This document shows, piece after piece, positions 8,941 through 15,443 of a stretch of DNA of 49,818 nucleotides. Positions within the stretch are counted from its first letter, which is position 1. Every line of letters starts with the position of its first letter. Under the pieces are notes generated by a model, which was not told the DNA's origin, ran no database searches, and was given only the letters and a program-made list of their open reading frames with translations. Source of the stretch: Zetaproteobacteria bacterium (lineage in GTDB: Bacteria; Pseudomonadota; Zetaproteobacteria; Mariprofundales; Mariprofundaceae); the NCBI GenBank assembly GCA_003228735.1, contig QIFG01000036.1:1-49818 (forward strand), given 5' to 3'. The translations under genes were made by a program, and so were the position numbers.

Positions 8941-9411
8941 TCAGGAGTTGAAGGCCTCCTGGGCCACACGCGCATCAAAGATGGCACGCTTCAGCTTGCG
9001 GTCTTCAATTTCGGCCAGTTCTGAGACAATTTTCTTTTTCTCATGCAGGGGCACTTTGGCAGGGCGGATTTTCTGCTTTGGTGTTGCGACGGCGATATCC
9101 GGCTGTACGCGGGTGCGCAGCCGGGAAATCCCTCCCACCTTGCATTTACGAAAGCAGGCATCGCGAATTTCCTGCTGCAGAAAACGAATCTGCTGGGCGA
9201 CGGTTGAATGATTGACTGCAATCAGCAGACAATGGGTTTCTATCGTGATCGGCTGGGTGCTGGAGGCCAGCATCGGGCCGACAATCTCAGGCCAGCGCCG
9301 CTGCAACCGGGTGATGTCGGCCAGTCTGGACAGCTTCTCCGCGCCCAGCACTTCGGACAGCCCGTTTTCAATGGACTTGAGTTGTGATCTCGGTCGTTTG
9401 GGGCGATTCAA
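8941..9411 (-). CDS. dciA: DUF721 / DciA-like protein
   Basis: A DUF721 family protein of about 156 residues. The conserved core contains the family pattern WPEIVGPMLASSTQP, then LLIAVNHSTVAQQIRFLQQEI. A basic, probably disordered C-terminal part follows (KQKIRPAKVPLHEKKK). Members of this family include DciA, the ancestral loader/operator of the replicative helicase DnaB in bacteria lacking DnaC; that role is inferred from the family. The start is uncertain. The frame stays open back to 9495 inside the HIT gene, but a TTG at 9411 just after the HIT stop gives a natural N-terminus (NRPKRPRSQLK). No strong Shine-Dalgarno sequence marks any candidate. Confidence 0.68.
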   Translation of the reverse strand: MNRPKRPRSQLKSIENGLSEVLGAEKLSRLADITRLQRRWPEIVGPMLASSTQPITIETHCLLIAVNHSTVAQQIRFLQQEIRDACFRKCKVGGISRLRTRVQPDIAVATPKQKIRPAKVPLHEKKKIVSELAEIEDRKLKRAIFDARVAQEAFNS

Positions 9412-9418
9412 GGCGTGG

Positions 9419-9748
9419 TTAAAACGGCAAAACCTTGCCGCCGAGAATATGGGCATGCAGGTGGAAGACCTCCTGCCCGCCGCCTGAGCGAACATTGATG
9501 ATCACCCGGTAGCCCTTGGCAAGGTTCAGCACCTCATCGGCGATTTTGCGCACGCGGTCCATCAGCATGCCAAGCAGGGCAGGGTCTTTCGCATCGGTGA
9601 GCGTGGCGACATGCTGCTTCGGAATAATGAGCACATGCACCGGCGCCTTGGGATGGATATCCTTAAAAGCGAATACATCGTCATCCTCATACACCTTGTC
9701 GGAAGGGATTTCTCCGGCAGCAATCTTGCAGAACAGGCAGTCAGTCAT
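9419..9748 (-). CDS. HIT family nucleotide-binding protein (HinT-like)
   Basis: A 109-residue histidine triad protein, probably a purine nucleoside phosphoramidate hydrolase. It begins MTDCLFCKIAAGEIPS with the Cys-x-x-Cys pair common in this subgroup and ends with the catalytic triad motif HLHAHILGG (His96, His98, His100). The ATG at 9748 is chosen because AAGGAG stands directly upstream; the longer frame to 9784 runs into a dispersed repeat. HIT genes commonly follow hisE or hisI-hisE in proteobacteria, and here the remnant hisE reading frame ends with TGA overlapping this ATG as TGATG. That suggests the HIT gene was once translationally coupled to hisE before the restriction-modification block arrived. 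Confidence 0.92.
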   Translation of the reverse strand: MTDCLFCKIAAGEIPSDKVYEDDDVFAFKDIHPKAPVHVLIIPKQHVATLTDAKDPALLGMLMDRVRKIADEVLNLAKGYRVIINVRSGGGQEVFHLHAHILGGKVLPF

Positions 9749-9762
9749 CAAAATCTCCTTCT

Positions 9763-9819
9763 CACCACAGAGGCACAAAGGCACAGAGAATCATTGTGTT
9801 CTTTGTACTTTGTGGGCTT
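9763..9819. repeat. Dispersed CACAGAGGCAC-type intergenic repeat, inverted pair (copy 1)
   Basis: The left arm CACCACAGAGGCACAAAGG is followed about 20 bp later by a reverse-complement-like arm (TTCTTTGTACTTTGTGGG), giving an imperfect hairpin. Related sequences occur in this window at 13005-13032, 17623-17651, 33819-33881 and 35254-35335, always between genes. The function is unknown. Confidence 0.6.
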
Positions 9820-9840
9820 CTGCTCACTCATCAGCGTCTG

Positions 9841-9942
9841 TTTTCTAGAAGCCTTTTCATCATGGCCGGAGATGCCGAAGCGGCGGGCGAGTTCGGCAAG
9901 CACGTCGTCAGCAGACAGGCCACGGGCTGCAAGCATCACCAT
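9841..9942 (-). pseudogene. Displaced 3' end of hisE (34 codons)
   Basis: These 102 bp match 12106-12207, the last 34 codons of the intact hisE, at 89 of 102 positions in the same orientation. The encoded peptide begins [14 protein letters not shown] and ends HDEKASRK. It differs from the intact HisE by a single residue (Arg for Lys), while 10 of the 13 nucleotide differences are synonymous. The hisE stop codon is absent, and the frame continues through the neighbouring repeat to a TGA that overlaps the HIT start. The upstream edge abuts the stop codon of the restriction endonuclease gene. It looks like the end of a formerly functional hisE, not random debris. Confidence 0.85.
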
Positions 9943-10841
9943 CAGTCAACCATCTCCCATAACGCCGAGCAGAAAAGCTTATCGATGGTGTCGATGTGCT
10001 GTCTAAGGAAAGGGTCTGTTTGCATATTTGGGCGAATATCACAATAGAACACGCCATCCAGTGGATTTAGCTTGACCGTGTATCCTTTGAAGTGTCCAGG
10101 AAGAAACGTCGCGCTAACCCCGTATTTGTTCTCCGCCTTAACATTCTTTCTCTGAATGTCGTTCAGAAAAATCGCGAAATGTGGGGTGTCTGTTTCGGTG
10201 ATGCGGTTATAGAGGAACTTATCCATGAAAATCTTATCAATGCGGTCTTTGCTCGATGTCTTCACAGACCCAATGGCTTTGATCAACTCGCCGCTTTCAA
10301 CAACGAGGTCATGCTGATAGTTCATGTTGAACTGCACTTTGCCATCAACCTTGATAGGCACCTGGACATTTCCGCTTCTGCATTGAATCCCAAGGCGCTT
10401 GATAAGTAGAAGGATCAACCTCTCGAAAAGATCGCCATTGACCTTCCGAGCGCGGTTTGATTCGCCTGCTGGAAGAGCATCAAGCGCAGATCCAATTGAT
10501 TGTTGGATTGTGTAAATCGAATTACAAAGTCGCCGCCTTGACGCATGGTCATCAGCGGGAAGGTCTTTAGCTCCATCGAGCGTAGGCAGAAACTCTTGCG
10601 TCACTTGAACAACATCGTCTACACCATACATGAGATTAGAATTAATCGGGCGAGTGATATTGAAGTTCCCGTTTTTACGGTATTGAAAAAAACGGTAGTG
10701 ATTCTCATTTTGTGAAACAATCGTTGCCTGAACCCCATCAGCCAAGAACTCAAGAAATTTTGCGGTGAAATCCAAGTAATGTTGGACAGTGCCGAACTGC
10801 TCTTTGTTGGCAGCAGTTGCGACTAACTTCTTCAAACTCAT
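9942..10841 (-). CDS. Putative type II restriction endonuclease
   Basis: A 299-residue protein encoded directly downstream of a DNA methyltransferase with a 4-bp ATGA overlap, the standard arrangement of a type II restriction-modification pair. I do not recognise the specificity family. A segment near residues 185-225 ([22 protein letters not shown], with downstream lysines) could contain a degenerate PD-(D/E)xK nuclease core, but this is weak. The stop codon TGA at 9942-9944 sits at the edge of the displaced hisE end. Base composition is more AT-rich than hisI-hisE, consistent with acquisition. The assignment rests mainly on context. Confidence 0.68.
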   Translation of the reverse strand: MSLKKLVATAANKEQFGTVQHYLDFTAKFLEFLADGVQATIVSQNENHYRFFQYRKNGNFNITRPINSNLMYGVDDVVQVTQEFLPTLDGAKDLPADDHASRRRLCNSIYTIQQSIGSALDALPAGESNRARKVNGDLFERLILLLIKRLGIQCRSGNVQVPIKVDGKVQFNMNYQHDLVVESGELIKAIGSVKTSSKDRIDKIFMDKFLYNRITETDTPHFAIFLNDIQRKNVKAENKYGVSATFLPGHFKGYTVKLNPLDGVFYCDIRPNMQTDPFLRQHIDTIDKLFCSALWEMVD

Positions 10842-11779
10842 CTGATGCTCTCTCGTCGGGCTGCGGTCTTGCGATCAAGTTCGATCCAATATTCCTTTGT
10901 TCGGCGCTGAACGTTTTGCAACCTTTCGATGGCCCAGTTGTTGTATTCGGCGGAAAGATCACAGCCCGCCCACTTTCGGTTAAGCTGCTCTGCTACAACA
11001 AGCGTCGTGCCCGATCCAGAGAAGGGGTCGATGACTAAATCTCCTTCAAGCGATGCCCCTAGAACCAGCCTTCGAAGTAATTCCTCAGGCTTCTGCGTTG
11101 GATGCGGGGTTTTTTCTCCCATACCGTTGCAGGTTGTCGGTATTTCCAGCACGTCCTTCGGCTTTGCTCCCTTGGGATGAGGCGTCCAGTTATCCCGCTT
11201 CTTACCGTTGCCGAAGTTGCTGGTTTCTGCCTGCGGATGCGATGGATATTTCAATGTGTGAGTACCATACGGAATCCGGGCGTCATCCTGGTTCAAACGG
11301 AACTTGTTCGTTTTTCGGAGGTGTAAGATGCTCTCGTGAGAGCGTCCCCAATCCTTTCCAAGATTGGCCTTGTTGAGGTAGTGCCAGACAAGCCAACGGC
11401 ATGCGGTGAAGTAGCGAGAAGCGGGGTGCTTAATGTCTGCAAGAATTTCTGAGAAGCCGCAGATATAGAGCGAACCAGTGGGTTTCAAAGCTCTGGAAGC
11501 CGGGCCGATCCATTGCATCGACCAGTTTATATAAGCCTCCTGGCTCTCAAAGTTGTCCCACTCTGCCTTTTTTAGGTTGTAAGGCGGATCGGCAAAGATC
11601 AGATCCACCGACTCAGGTGTCAGAGATGCAAGCCATTCAATTGAATCACCTTGGTACAGCCTCCCGTGGGGGTGCTCAAACTGGCATCGGAGTCCAATTT
11701 TAGACTCCCCAATCTCGAACACCTGTCCCGGAGCAGTATCGGGGAATAGAGGAAGAGGTTGCGGAGACCTATTGGTCAT
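10838..11779 (-). CDS. Site-specific DNA methyltransferase, beta class (probable N6-adenine)
   Basis: A protein of about 313 residues. Motif IV, DPPYNL (in FADPPYNLKKAEWDNF), lies in the N-terminal third, and motif I, DPFSGSGTT, lies near the C-terminus. That order defines the beta class of amino-methyltransferases, and DPPY favours adenine N6 over cytosine N4 methylation. HPTQKPEELL before motif I is also typical. It is expected to protect host DNA against the endonuclease encoded by the overlapping downstream gene. The start could be ATG at 11779 or a TTG three codons earlier; neither has a strong ribosome site. The recognition sequence cannot be read from the protein. Confidence 0.9.
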   Translation of the reverse strand: MTNRSPQPLPLFPDTAPGQVFEIGESKIGLRCQFEHPHGRLYQGDSIEWLASLTPESVDLIFADPPYNLKKAEWDNFESQEAYINWSMQWIGPASRALKPTGSLYICGFSEILADIKHPASRYFTACRWLVWHYLNKANLGKDWGRSHESILHLRKTNKFRLNQDDARIPYGTHTLKYPSHPQAETSNFGNGKKRDNWTPHPKGAKPKDVLEIPTTCNGMGEKTPHPTQKPEELLRRLVLGASLEGDLVIDPFSGSGTTLVVAEQLNRKWAGCDLSAEYNNWAIERLQNVQRRTKEYWIELDRKTAARRESIR

Positions 11780-11846
11780 TGCAATCAATTACTACTGTTT
11801 TTCTTGTCATGACAGAGTTGATAGGCGGAGAAATCCATGAGTAGAG

Positions 11847-12023
11847 TCAGCCCCTGTTACCGTAGGATTGCCATCCACGGGTGTCATGCGCCTGTTCCCA
11901 TGAATTGGCTTCGTCTTCCGCATCCGATTGGTTGGCGCGAATCAATTGCCGAAGCGCCCCGTTGGCCAGAAGCTTGTCGGCATGCTCATCAAGACGGATG
12001 CTGGTAGTGGATGTTTGCGCCAC
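11847..12023 (-). CDS. Small ribbon-helix-helix-like protein upstream of the R-M genes (possible controller or antitoxin)
   Basis: A 58-residue ORF with GTG start and a near-perfect AGGAGG (12029-12034) five bases upstream, so it is very likely translated. The N-terminus VAQTSTTSIRLDEHADKL has the alternating pattern of the beta-strand in ribbon-helix-helix DNA-binding proteins (TTxIRLDE). The rest, ALRQLIRANQSDAEDEANSW, is an acidic helical tail. It lies 67 nt before the methyltransferase gene on the same strand, where restriction-modification systems often carry a small controller gene. Classical C proteins are helix-turn-helix, so this would be an unusual type. Alternatively it is the antitoxin half of a decayed toxin-antitoxin pair. 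Confidence 0.5.
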   Translation of the reverse strand: MAQTSTTSIRLDEHADKLLANGALRQLIRANQSDAEDEANSWEQAHDTRGWQSYGNRG

Positions 12024-12102
12024 GAACGCCTCCTGCAACACTTTGTGTTACTTTGGTGAAGGTTTATCGTTTTTGCAAGCAAGCCCAGCTTGCTACTCCT
12101 GA

Positions 12103-12432
12103 TTATTTCCTAGACGCTTTTTCATCATGGCCGGAGATACCGAAACGACGCGCGAGTTCGGCAAGCACGTCGTCAGCCGACAGTCCTTTGGCGGCAAGCA
12201 TCACCATGGTGTGAAACCACAGGTCGGCAGTCTCGTAGATGATTTGCTCGCGGTCGCCATTCTTGGCGGCAATGATGGTTTCGGTGGCCTCTTCGCCGAC
12301 TTTCTCCAGAATCTTGTCCATGCCCTTGTCGTAGAGCGAGGCGACATAGGACGCATCCGGGCTATCGCCCTTGCGCGCTTCCAGCACTTTCGTCAGTTCT
12401 TTCAGAATGTCGGTGCTCGCTGGGTTGTTCAC
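12103..12432 (-). CDS. hisE: Phosphoribosyl-ATP pyrophosphatase HisE
   Basis: A 109-residue enzyme hydrolysing phosphoribosyl-ATP to phosphoribosyl-AMP, step 2 of histidine synthesis. It has the all-alpha MazG-like pyrophosphohydrolase pattern with acidic metal-binding residues ([18 protein letters not shown], then YETADLWFH). Length is normal. It overlaps hisI by 4 bp (ATGA), so the two are coupled. The last 34 codons are duplicated downstream, beyond the restriction-modification block, so the present 3' end may have come with the insertion. The rest of the pathway is encoded 21 kb away in the murA-his operon. Confidence 0.95.
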   Translation of the reverse strand: MNNPASTDILKELTKVLEARKGDSPDASYVASLYDKGMDKILEKVGEEATETIIAAKNGDREQIIYETADLWFHTMVMLAAKGLSADDVLAELARRFGISGHDEKASRK

Positions 12433-12785
12433 TTCAGGGGCTCCTCGACGATGTTCCAGCCGTCACCTTCACGCAGCCGGTAAAAGCAGGACTCCCGGTT
12501 GGTGTGACAGGCCGGCCCTGCCTGATCGACCCTGAGCAGCAGCGTATCGCCGTCGCAGTCGAGATACATGTCCACGATCTTCTGCACATGGCCGCTGGTT
12601 TCGCCCTTCTTCCAGAGCGCCTTGCGCGAGCGGCTGTAGTAATGCGCGAAACCGGTTTCACAGGTTGCCTCGAAAGCCTCACGGTTCATCCATGCCACCA
12701 TCAGCACACGCCCGGACGATGCATCCTGGGCCACTGTTGGCAGCAGACCATGTGCATCGAACTTGAGATCGTCAATCAGACTCAT
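12429..12785 (-). CDS. hisI: Phosphoribosyl-AMP cyclohydrolase HisI
   Basis: A 118-residue monofunctional enzyme opening the adenine ring of phosphoribosyl-AMP, step 3 of histidine synthesis. Hallmarks are [13 protein letters not shown] with the Mg-binding aspartates and the zinc-binding cysteines in [13 protein letters not shown]. Tryptophan and Ser/Arg-rich [18 protein letters not shown] is the usual substrate loop. In many bacteria HisI and HisE are fused; here they are separate, overlapping by four bases. The upstream 250 bp to hemL is filled by repeats, and no clear promoter could be pointed out. Confidence 0.96.
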   Translation of the reverse strand: MSLIDDLKFDAHGLLPTVAQDASSGRVLMVAWMNREAFEATCETGFAHYYSRSRKALWKKGETSGHVQKIVDMYLDCDGDTLLLRVDQAGPACHTNRESCFYRLREGDGWNIVEEPLK

Positions 12786-12799
12786 GCGAACACCTTTCC

Positions 12800-12990
12800 A
12801 GATTCTCTTCTTTCTTGCATGCCCAAGAAAGAAGCAAAGAAGGGCACTCGCAGGCAGAGATGAATTCCCTCGCGCATCTTTTCAAAACGGGCGCGGAATA
12901 AAGCACGAATTCCGCGCTGATTCCATTTTGAAAAGCTTCGCAAGGCATTTCTGCAAGCGAGAGAAAAAAGTGCAATCGGCATCAGTAGTA
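12800..12990. repeat. Long imperfect palindrome / MITE-like sequence between hisI and hemL
   Basis: This part of the 250-bp gap holds nested inverted repeats. TTTCTTG with CAAGAAA flank a 6-bp loop near 12811-12830. TTTTCAAAA near 12880 pairs with TTTTGAAAA near 12937, and inside that pair GGCGCGGAAT pairs with ATTCCGCGC across a short loop. Weaker complementarity extends outward on both sides. There is no transposase. Similar AAGAAAGAAGCAAAGAAGGGCAC-like strings are, from memory, common dispersed repeats in proteobacteria. Confidence 0.5.
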
Positions 12991-13004
12991 ATCTTATCAG
13001 ATTA

Positions 13005-13032
13005 CTTTGTGCCTCTGTGCCTCTGTGGTTCA
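13005..13032. repeat. Dispersed CACAGAGGCAC-type repeat (copy 2, single arm)
   Basis: The sequence CTTTGTGCCTCTGTGCCTC with following TGTGGTT is the reverse complement of the arm at 9763. It stands immediately downstream of hemL. Only one arm is evident here. Confidence 0.55.
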
Positions 13033-13035
13033 GTT

Positions 13036-14334
13036 TCATGTTGTAATCTTCGCCAGCGCGCGGCCGGCAGCGGCAATAGTGTTGTCGATATCTTCATCGC
13101 TGTGAGCAGCGGAGACAAAGGATGCCTCGAACTGGCTAGGCGCCAGATACACGCCTTCATCGAGCATGGCGTTGAAGTAGCGGCCGAAGAATTCAAGATC
13201 GCAGTTGCACACGTCCTGATAATCATTGCAGGCGTCGGCCCCGGTGAAGAATACGGTGAACATCGAGCCGAATCGGTTGGCTGTCGCGGCCACACCGGCT
13301 TTTTTGCAACCATCCAGCAGGCCCTCCACGAGCCGTGCCGATTTGGCTTCGAGTGTTTCGTAAAGCTTCGGGTCGCGCAGGCGGGAGAGGGTTTCAAGTC
13401 CGGCCCGCATGGCCAGCGGGTTGCCGGAAAGCGTACCGGCCTGATACACGGGGCCGTCCGGAGAAATCAGTCGCATGATTTCTTCGCGTCCGCCGTAAGC
13501 GCCGACCGGCAGGCCGCCGCCGATGATCTTGCCGAGGCAGGTGAGGTCGGGCGCGATGCCGAATCGCTGCTGCGCACCACCCGCTGCCACACGGAAGCCG
13601 CACATGACCTCATCGAAGATCAGCAGGGCGCCGTCTTCCGTGCAAAGATCGCGCAGACCTTGCAGGAACCCGGTCGAATACAAATCCATGACGCCGGTGT
13701 TACCGGGCACGGGCTCGACGATGATGCAGGCGATTTCGCCCCTGTTTTCCGCAAACAGCTTTTTCACGGCCTCCATATCGTTAAATGGCGCGGTTAGCGT
13801 CAGCTTGGCGTAGTCAGCGGGAACACCGGCCGAGTCCGGTACGCCGAATGTGGCTGCACCGCTGCCTGCCTTGACCAGCAGGCCATCGGCGTGACCGTGA
13901 TACCCGCCCTCGAACTTGACGATCTTGTCGCGGCCGGTGAAGCCGCGAGCCAGACGCAGCGCGCTCATTGTCGCCTCAGAGCCGGAATTAACGAAGCGCA
14001 CGACCTCGATGCCCGGAACCATGTCGATGACGAGCCTTGCCAGGTCAATCTCCAGTTCGCACGGGGCGCCGAAGGACATGCCAAGCGCCGCAGTCTCCTG
14101 AACTCCTTTGACCACATCCGGGTGCGTATGGCCGAGAATCATCGGCCCCCAGGAGCCGACATAGTCGATGTATTCATTGCCGTCCACATCCCAGATGCGG
14201 GAGCCGGCAGCCCTGGCGATAAAACGCGGCGTGCCGCCGACGGATTTGAAGGCGCGCACCGGCGAGTTTACGCCGCCTGGCAGCAGTTTCTGCGCCTGCT
14301 CAAAATCGGATTGTGATGTTGCGATTGAAGACAT
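13036..14334 (-). CDS. hemL: Glutamate-1-semialdehyde 2,1-aminomutase HemL
   Basis: A 432-residue PLP-dependent class III aminotransferase that converts glutamate-1-semialdehyde to 5-aminolevulinate, the second step of the C5 haem pathway. Family signatures include [13 protein letters not shown] at the N-terminus, [13 protein letters not shown], the PLP-aspartate region [13 protein letters not shown] and the PLP lysine in [16 protein letters not shown]. Length and ends match the family. It is encoded alone, leftward; the 97-bp gap to the upstream DUF1820 gene shows no evident regulatory site. Confidence 0.97.
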   Translation of the reverse strand: MSSIATSQSDFEQAQKLLPGGVNSPVRAFKSVGGTPRFIARAAGSRIWDVDGNEYIDYVGSWGPMILGHTHPDVVKGVQETAALGMSFGAPCELEIDLARLVIDMVPGIEVVRFVNSGSEATMSALRLARGFTGRDKIVKFEGGYHGHADGLLVKAGSGAATFGVPDSAGVPADYAKLTLTAPFNDMEAVKKLFAENRGEIACIIVEPVPGNTGVMDLYSTGFLQGLRDLCTEDGALLIFDEVMCGFRVAAGGAQQRFGIAPDLTCLGKIIGGGLPVGAYGGREEIMRLISPDGPVYQAGTLSGNPLAMRAGLETLSRLRDPKLYETLEAKSARLVEGLLDGCKKAGVAATANRFGSMFTVFFTGADACNDYQDVCNCDLEFFGRYFNAMLDEGVYLAPSQFEASFVSAAHSDEDIDNTIAAAGRALAKITT

Positions 14335-14431
14335 GGACCAGCCTTTTAAGAAGAGATATGGGAAAGGACGTTAGGAAGCGCAGGCGCGGGTGTCAACATA
14401 CGGGAGGCGGCACACACCTGAGGTGATTCGG

Positions 14432-14779
14432 CTACGATTTGCCCGTATCTCCACCCGGCGTATAGATGGGCATCGGGAACGGCGTCACCTTGTCATCTCC
14501 CTTCGCCTCGATCTTGGTGATCTTGGCTGTGCCCTGTTTTTCGACCTCATCGATGCGGATGATCGAGTGCATCGGGATATAGGTTGATTTCACGCGCTTG
14601 AATTCGCTCTTCAGGCCTTCCTCGTTCGGATCGAGCACCACGGAAGATTTTTCACCGAACAGCAGGCCGGAAACCTCAACAAAGCCGAGCATGCCGGCCT
14701 GACCGACATTGCTGGCATAGATTTCATAAATCTTGCCCTGATTCACAAAAATGATCTTGAATACGTGTTTGCCTGGCAT
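14432..14779 (-). CDS. DUF1820 family protein
   Basis: A protein of 115 residues starting MPGKHVFKIIFVNQGKIYEIY, the conserved opening of the DUF1820 family found mainly in Gammaproteobacteria and relatives. The family's VGQAGMLGFVEVSGLLFGE and YIPMHSIIRIDEVEKQG are both present. The function is unknown; an RNA- or membrane-associated beta-rich fold seems plausible but is not shown. The ATG at 14779 is preferred over an upstream in-frame start at 14890 because GAGGAAAC precedes it and conservation begins here. Confidence 0.85.
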   Translation of the reverse strand: MPGKHVFKIIFVNQGKIYEIYASNVGQAGMLGFVEVSGLLFGEKSSVVLDPNEEGLKSEFKRVKSTYIPMHSIIRIDEVEKQGTAKITKIEAKGDDKVTPFPMPIYTPGGDTGKS

Positions 14780-14951
14780 GTTTCCTCGCTGCAGCGGTGT
14801 GATGGCGTGAATTCTAGCATAACCGCATGTGGATTTAAGGCTGGATTGCGGATGTGCCCGTGCAGGCGTGTGGAATGAACATTGTGGCACTGGCAGTATT
14901 CAGACATCATCGTCAGCACTTATTTTTACGCCTTGAAACGGAGACCCCTGT

Positions 14952-15398
14952 ATGAGACTGAAATGTATCGCCACCTGTTTGCTCGCTATTGCCCTTGTTG
15001 CAGTTGCGGGTTATTTCGCCTATCCGCTGATTGCCGTAGAAGGTGCCCGGCCTGAGTGCGTTTTTGCAGGTGGCATCATTGTCGGCCTTCTGGTCGCCGG
15101 GTTGCTGGGTTGCCGCCGGCACAGATGCAAGGCATCCGAAGGTGAAGCGGTCAGCATTTATGTCGGCAACGCGCCGTACAAGACATCACAGGATGAGCTG
15201 CGCCAGTTGTTCTCCAGATACGGCGCGGTTCACGCCGTACGCATTGTCAGGGATCGGCAAACTGGCCGGCCGCGCGGCTTCAACTTTGTCGAAATGCCGG
15301 AGGCGGATGCCATGAAGGCTATCAAGGCGCTTGATGGCAGTGAGTTCGGCGGCCGCACGCTCAAGGTGAATCTGGCCGAGGACAAGCCCGGCAGATAA
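14952..15398 (+). CDS. Membrane-anchored RRM-domain RNA-binding protein
   Basis: A 148-residue protein with two hydrophobic segments (residues about 5-28 and 37-53), then a basic Cys/His linker (CRRHRCK) and a complete RNA recognition motif. RNP2 is IYVGNA (residues 69-74) and RNP1 is RGFNFVEM (108-115). The RRM resembles the glycine-rich Rbp proteins of cyanobacteria and proteobacteria, which bind single-stranded RNA and are often cold induced. The two membrane helices would place the RRM at the cytoplasmic face of the inner membrane. A terminator follows directly. Confidence 0.88.
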   Translation: MRLKCIATCLLAIALVAVAGYFAYPLIAVEGARPECVFAGGIIVGLLVAGLLGCRRHRCKASEGEAVSIYVGNAPYKTSQDELRQLFSRYGAVHAVRIVRDRQTGRPRGFNFVEMPEADAMKAIKALDGSEFGGRTLKVNLAEDKPGR

Positions 15399-15407
15399 CG
15401 GGAAAGC

Positions 15408-15441
15408 ATGAACAGAACCCGGAATGGCCCCGGTCTTTATT
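15408..15441. terminator. Intrinsic terminator between convergent RRM and L,D-transpeptidase genes
   Basis: A short GC hairpin (CCGG pairing with CCGG around AATGGCC, extended by flanking bases) is followed on the plus strand by TCTTTATTTTTT. It ends 3 bp before the stop codon of the convergent transpeptidase gene, so it may serve both directions, though the T-run favours the plus strand. Confidence 0.6.
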
Positions 15442-15443
15442 TT

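Larger units (their letters stand above)
9943..12105 (-). mobile_element. Inserted restriction-modification block flanked by two hisE 3' ends
   Basis: The segment between the intact hisE end (12106-12207) and the displaced hisE end (9841-9942) contains a small regulator-like gene, a beta-class methyltransferase and a putative endonuclease, all leftward. No integrase or transposase is visible. The flanking 102-bp repeats are direct and 87 percent identical. Gene order outside the block (hisI-hisE ... HIT) is the usual one, so the block appears to be a mobile insertion at the 3' end of hisE. Confidence 0.72.
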
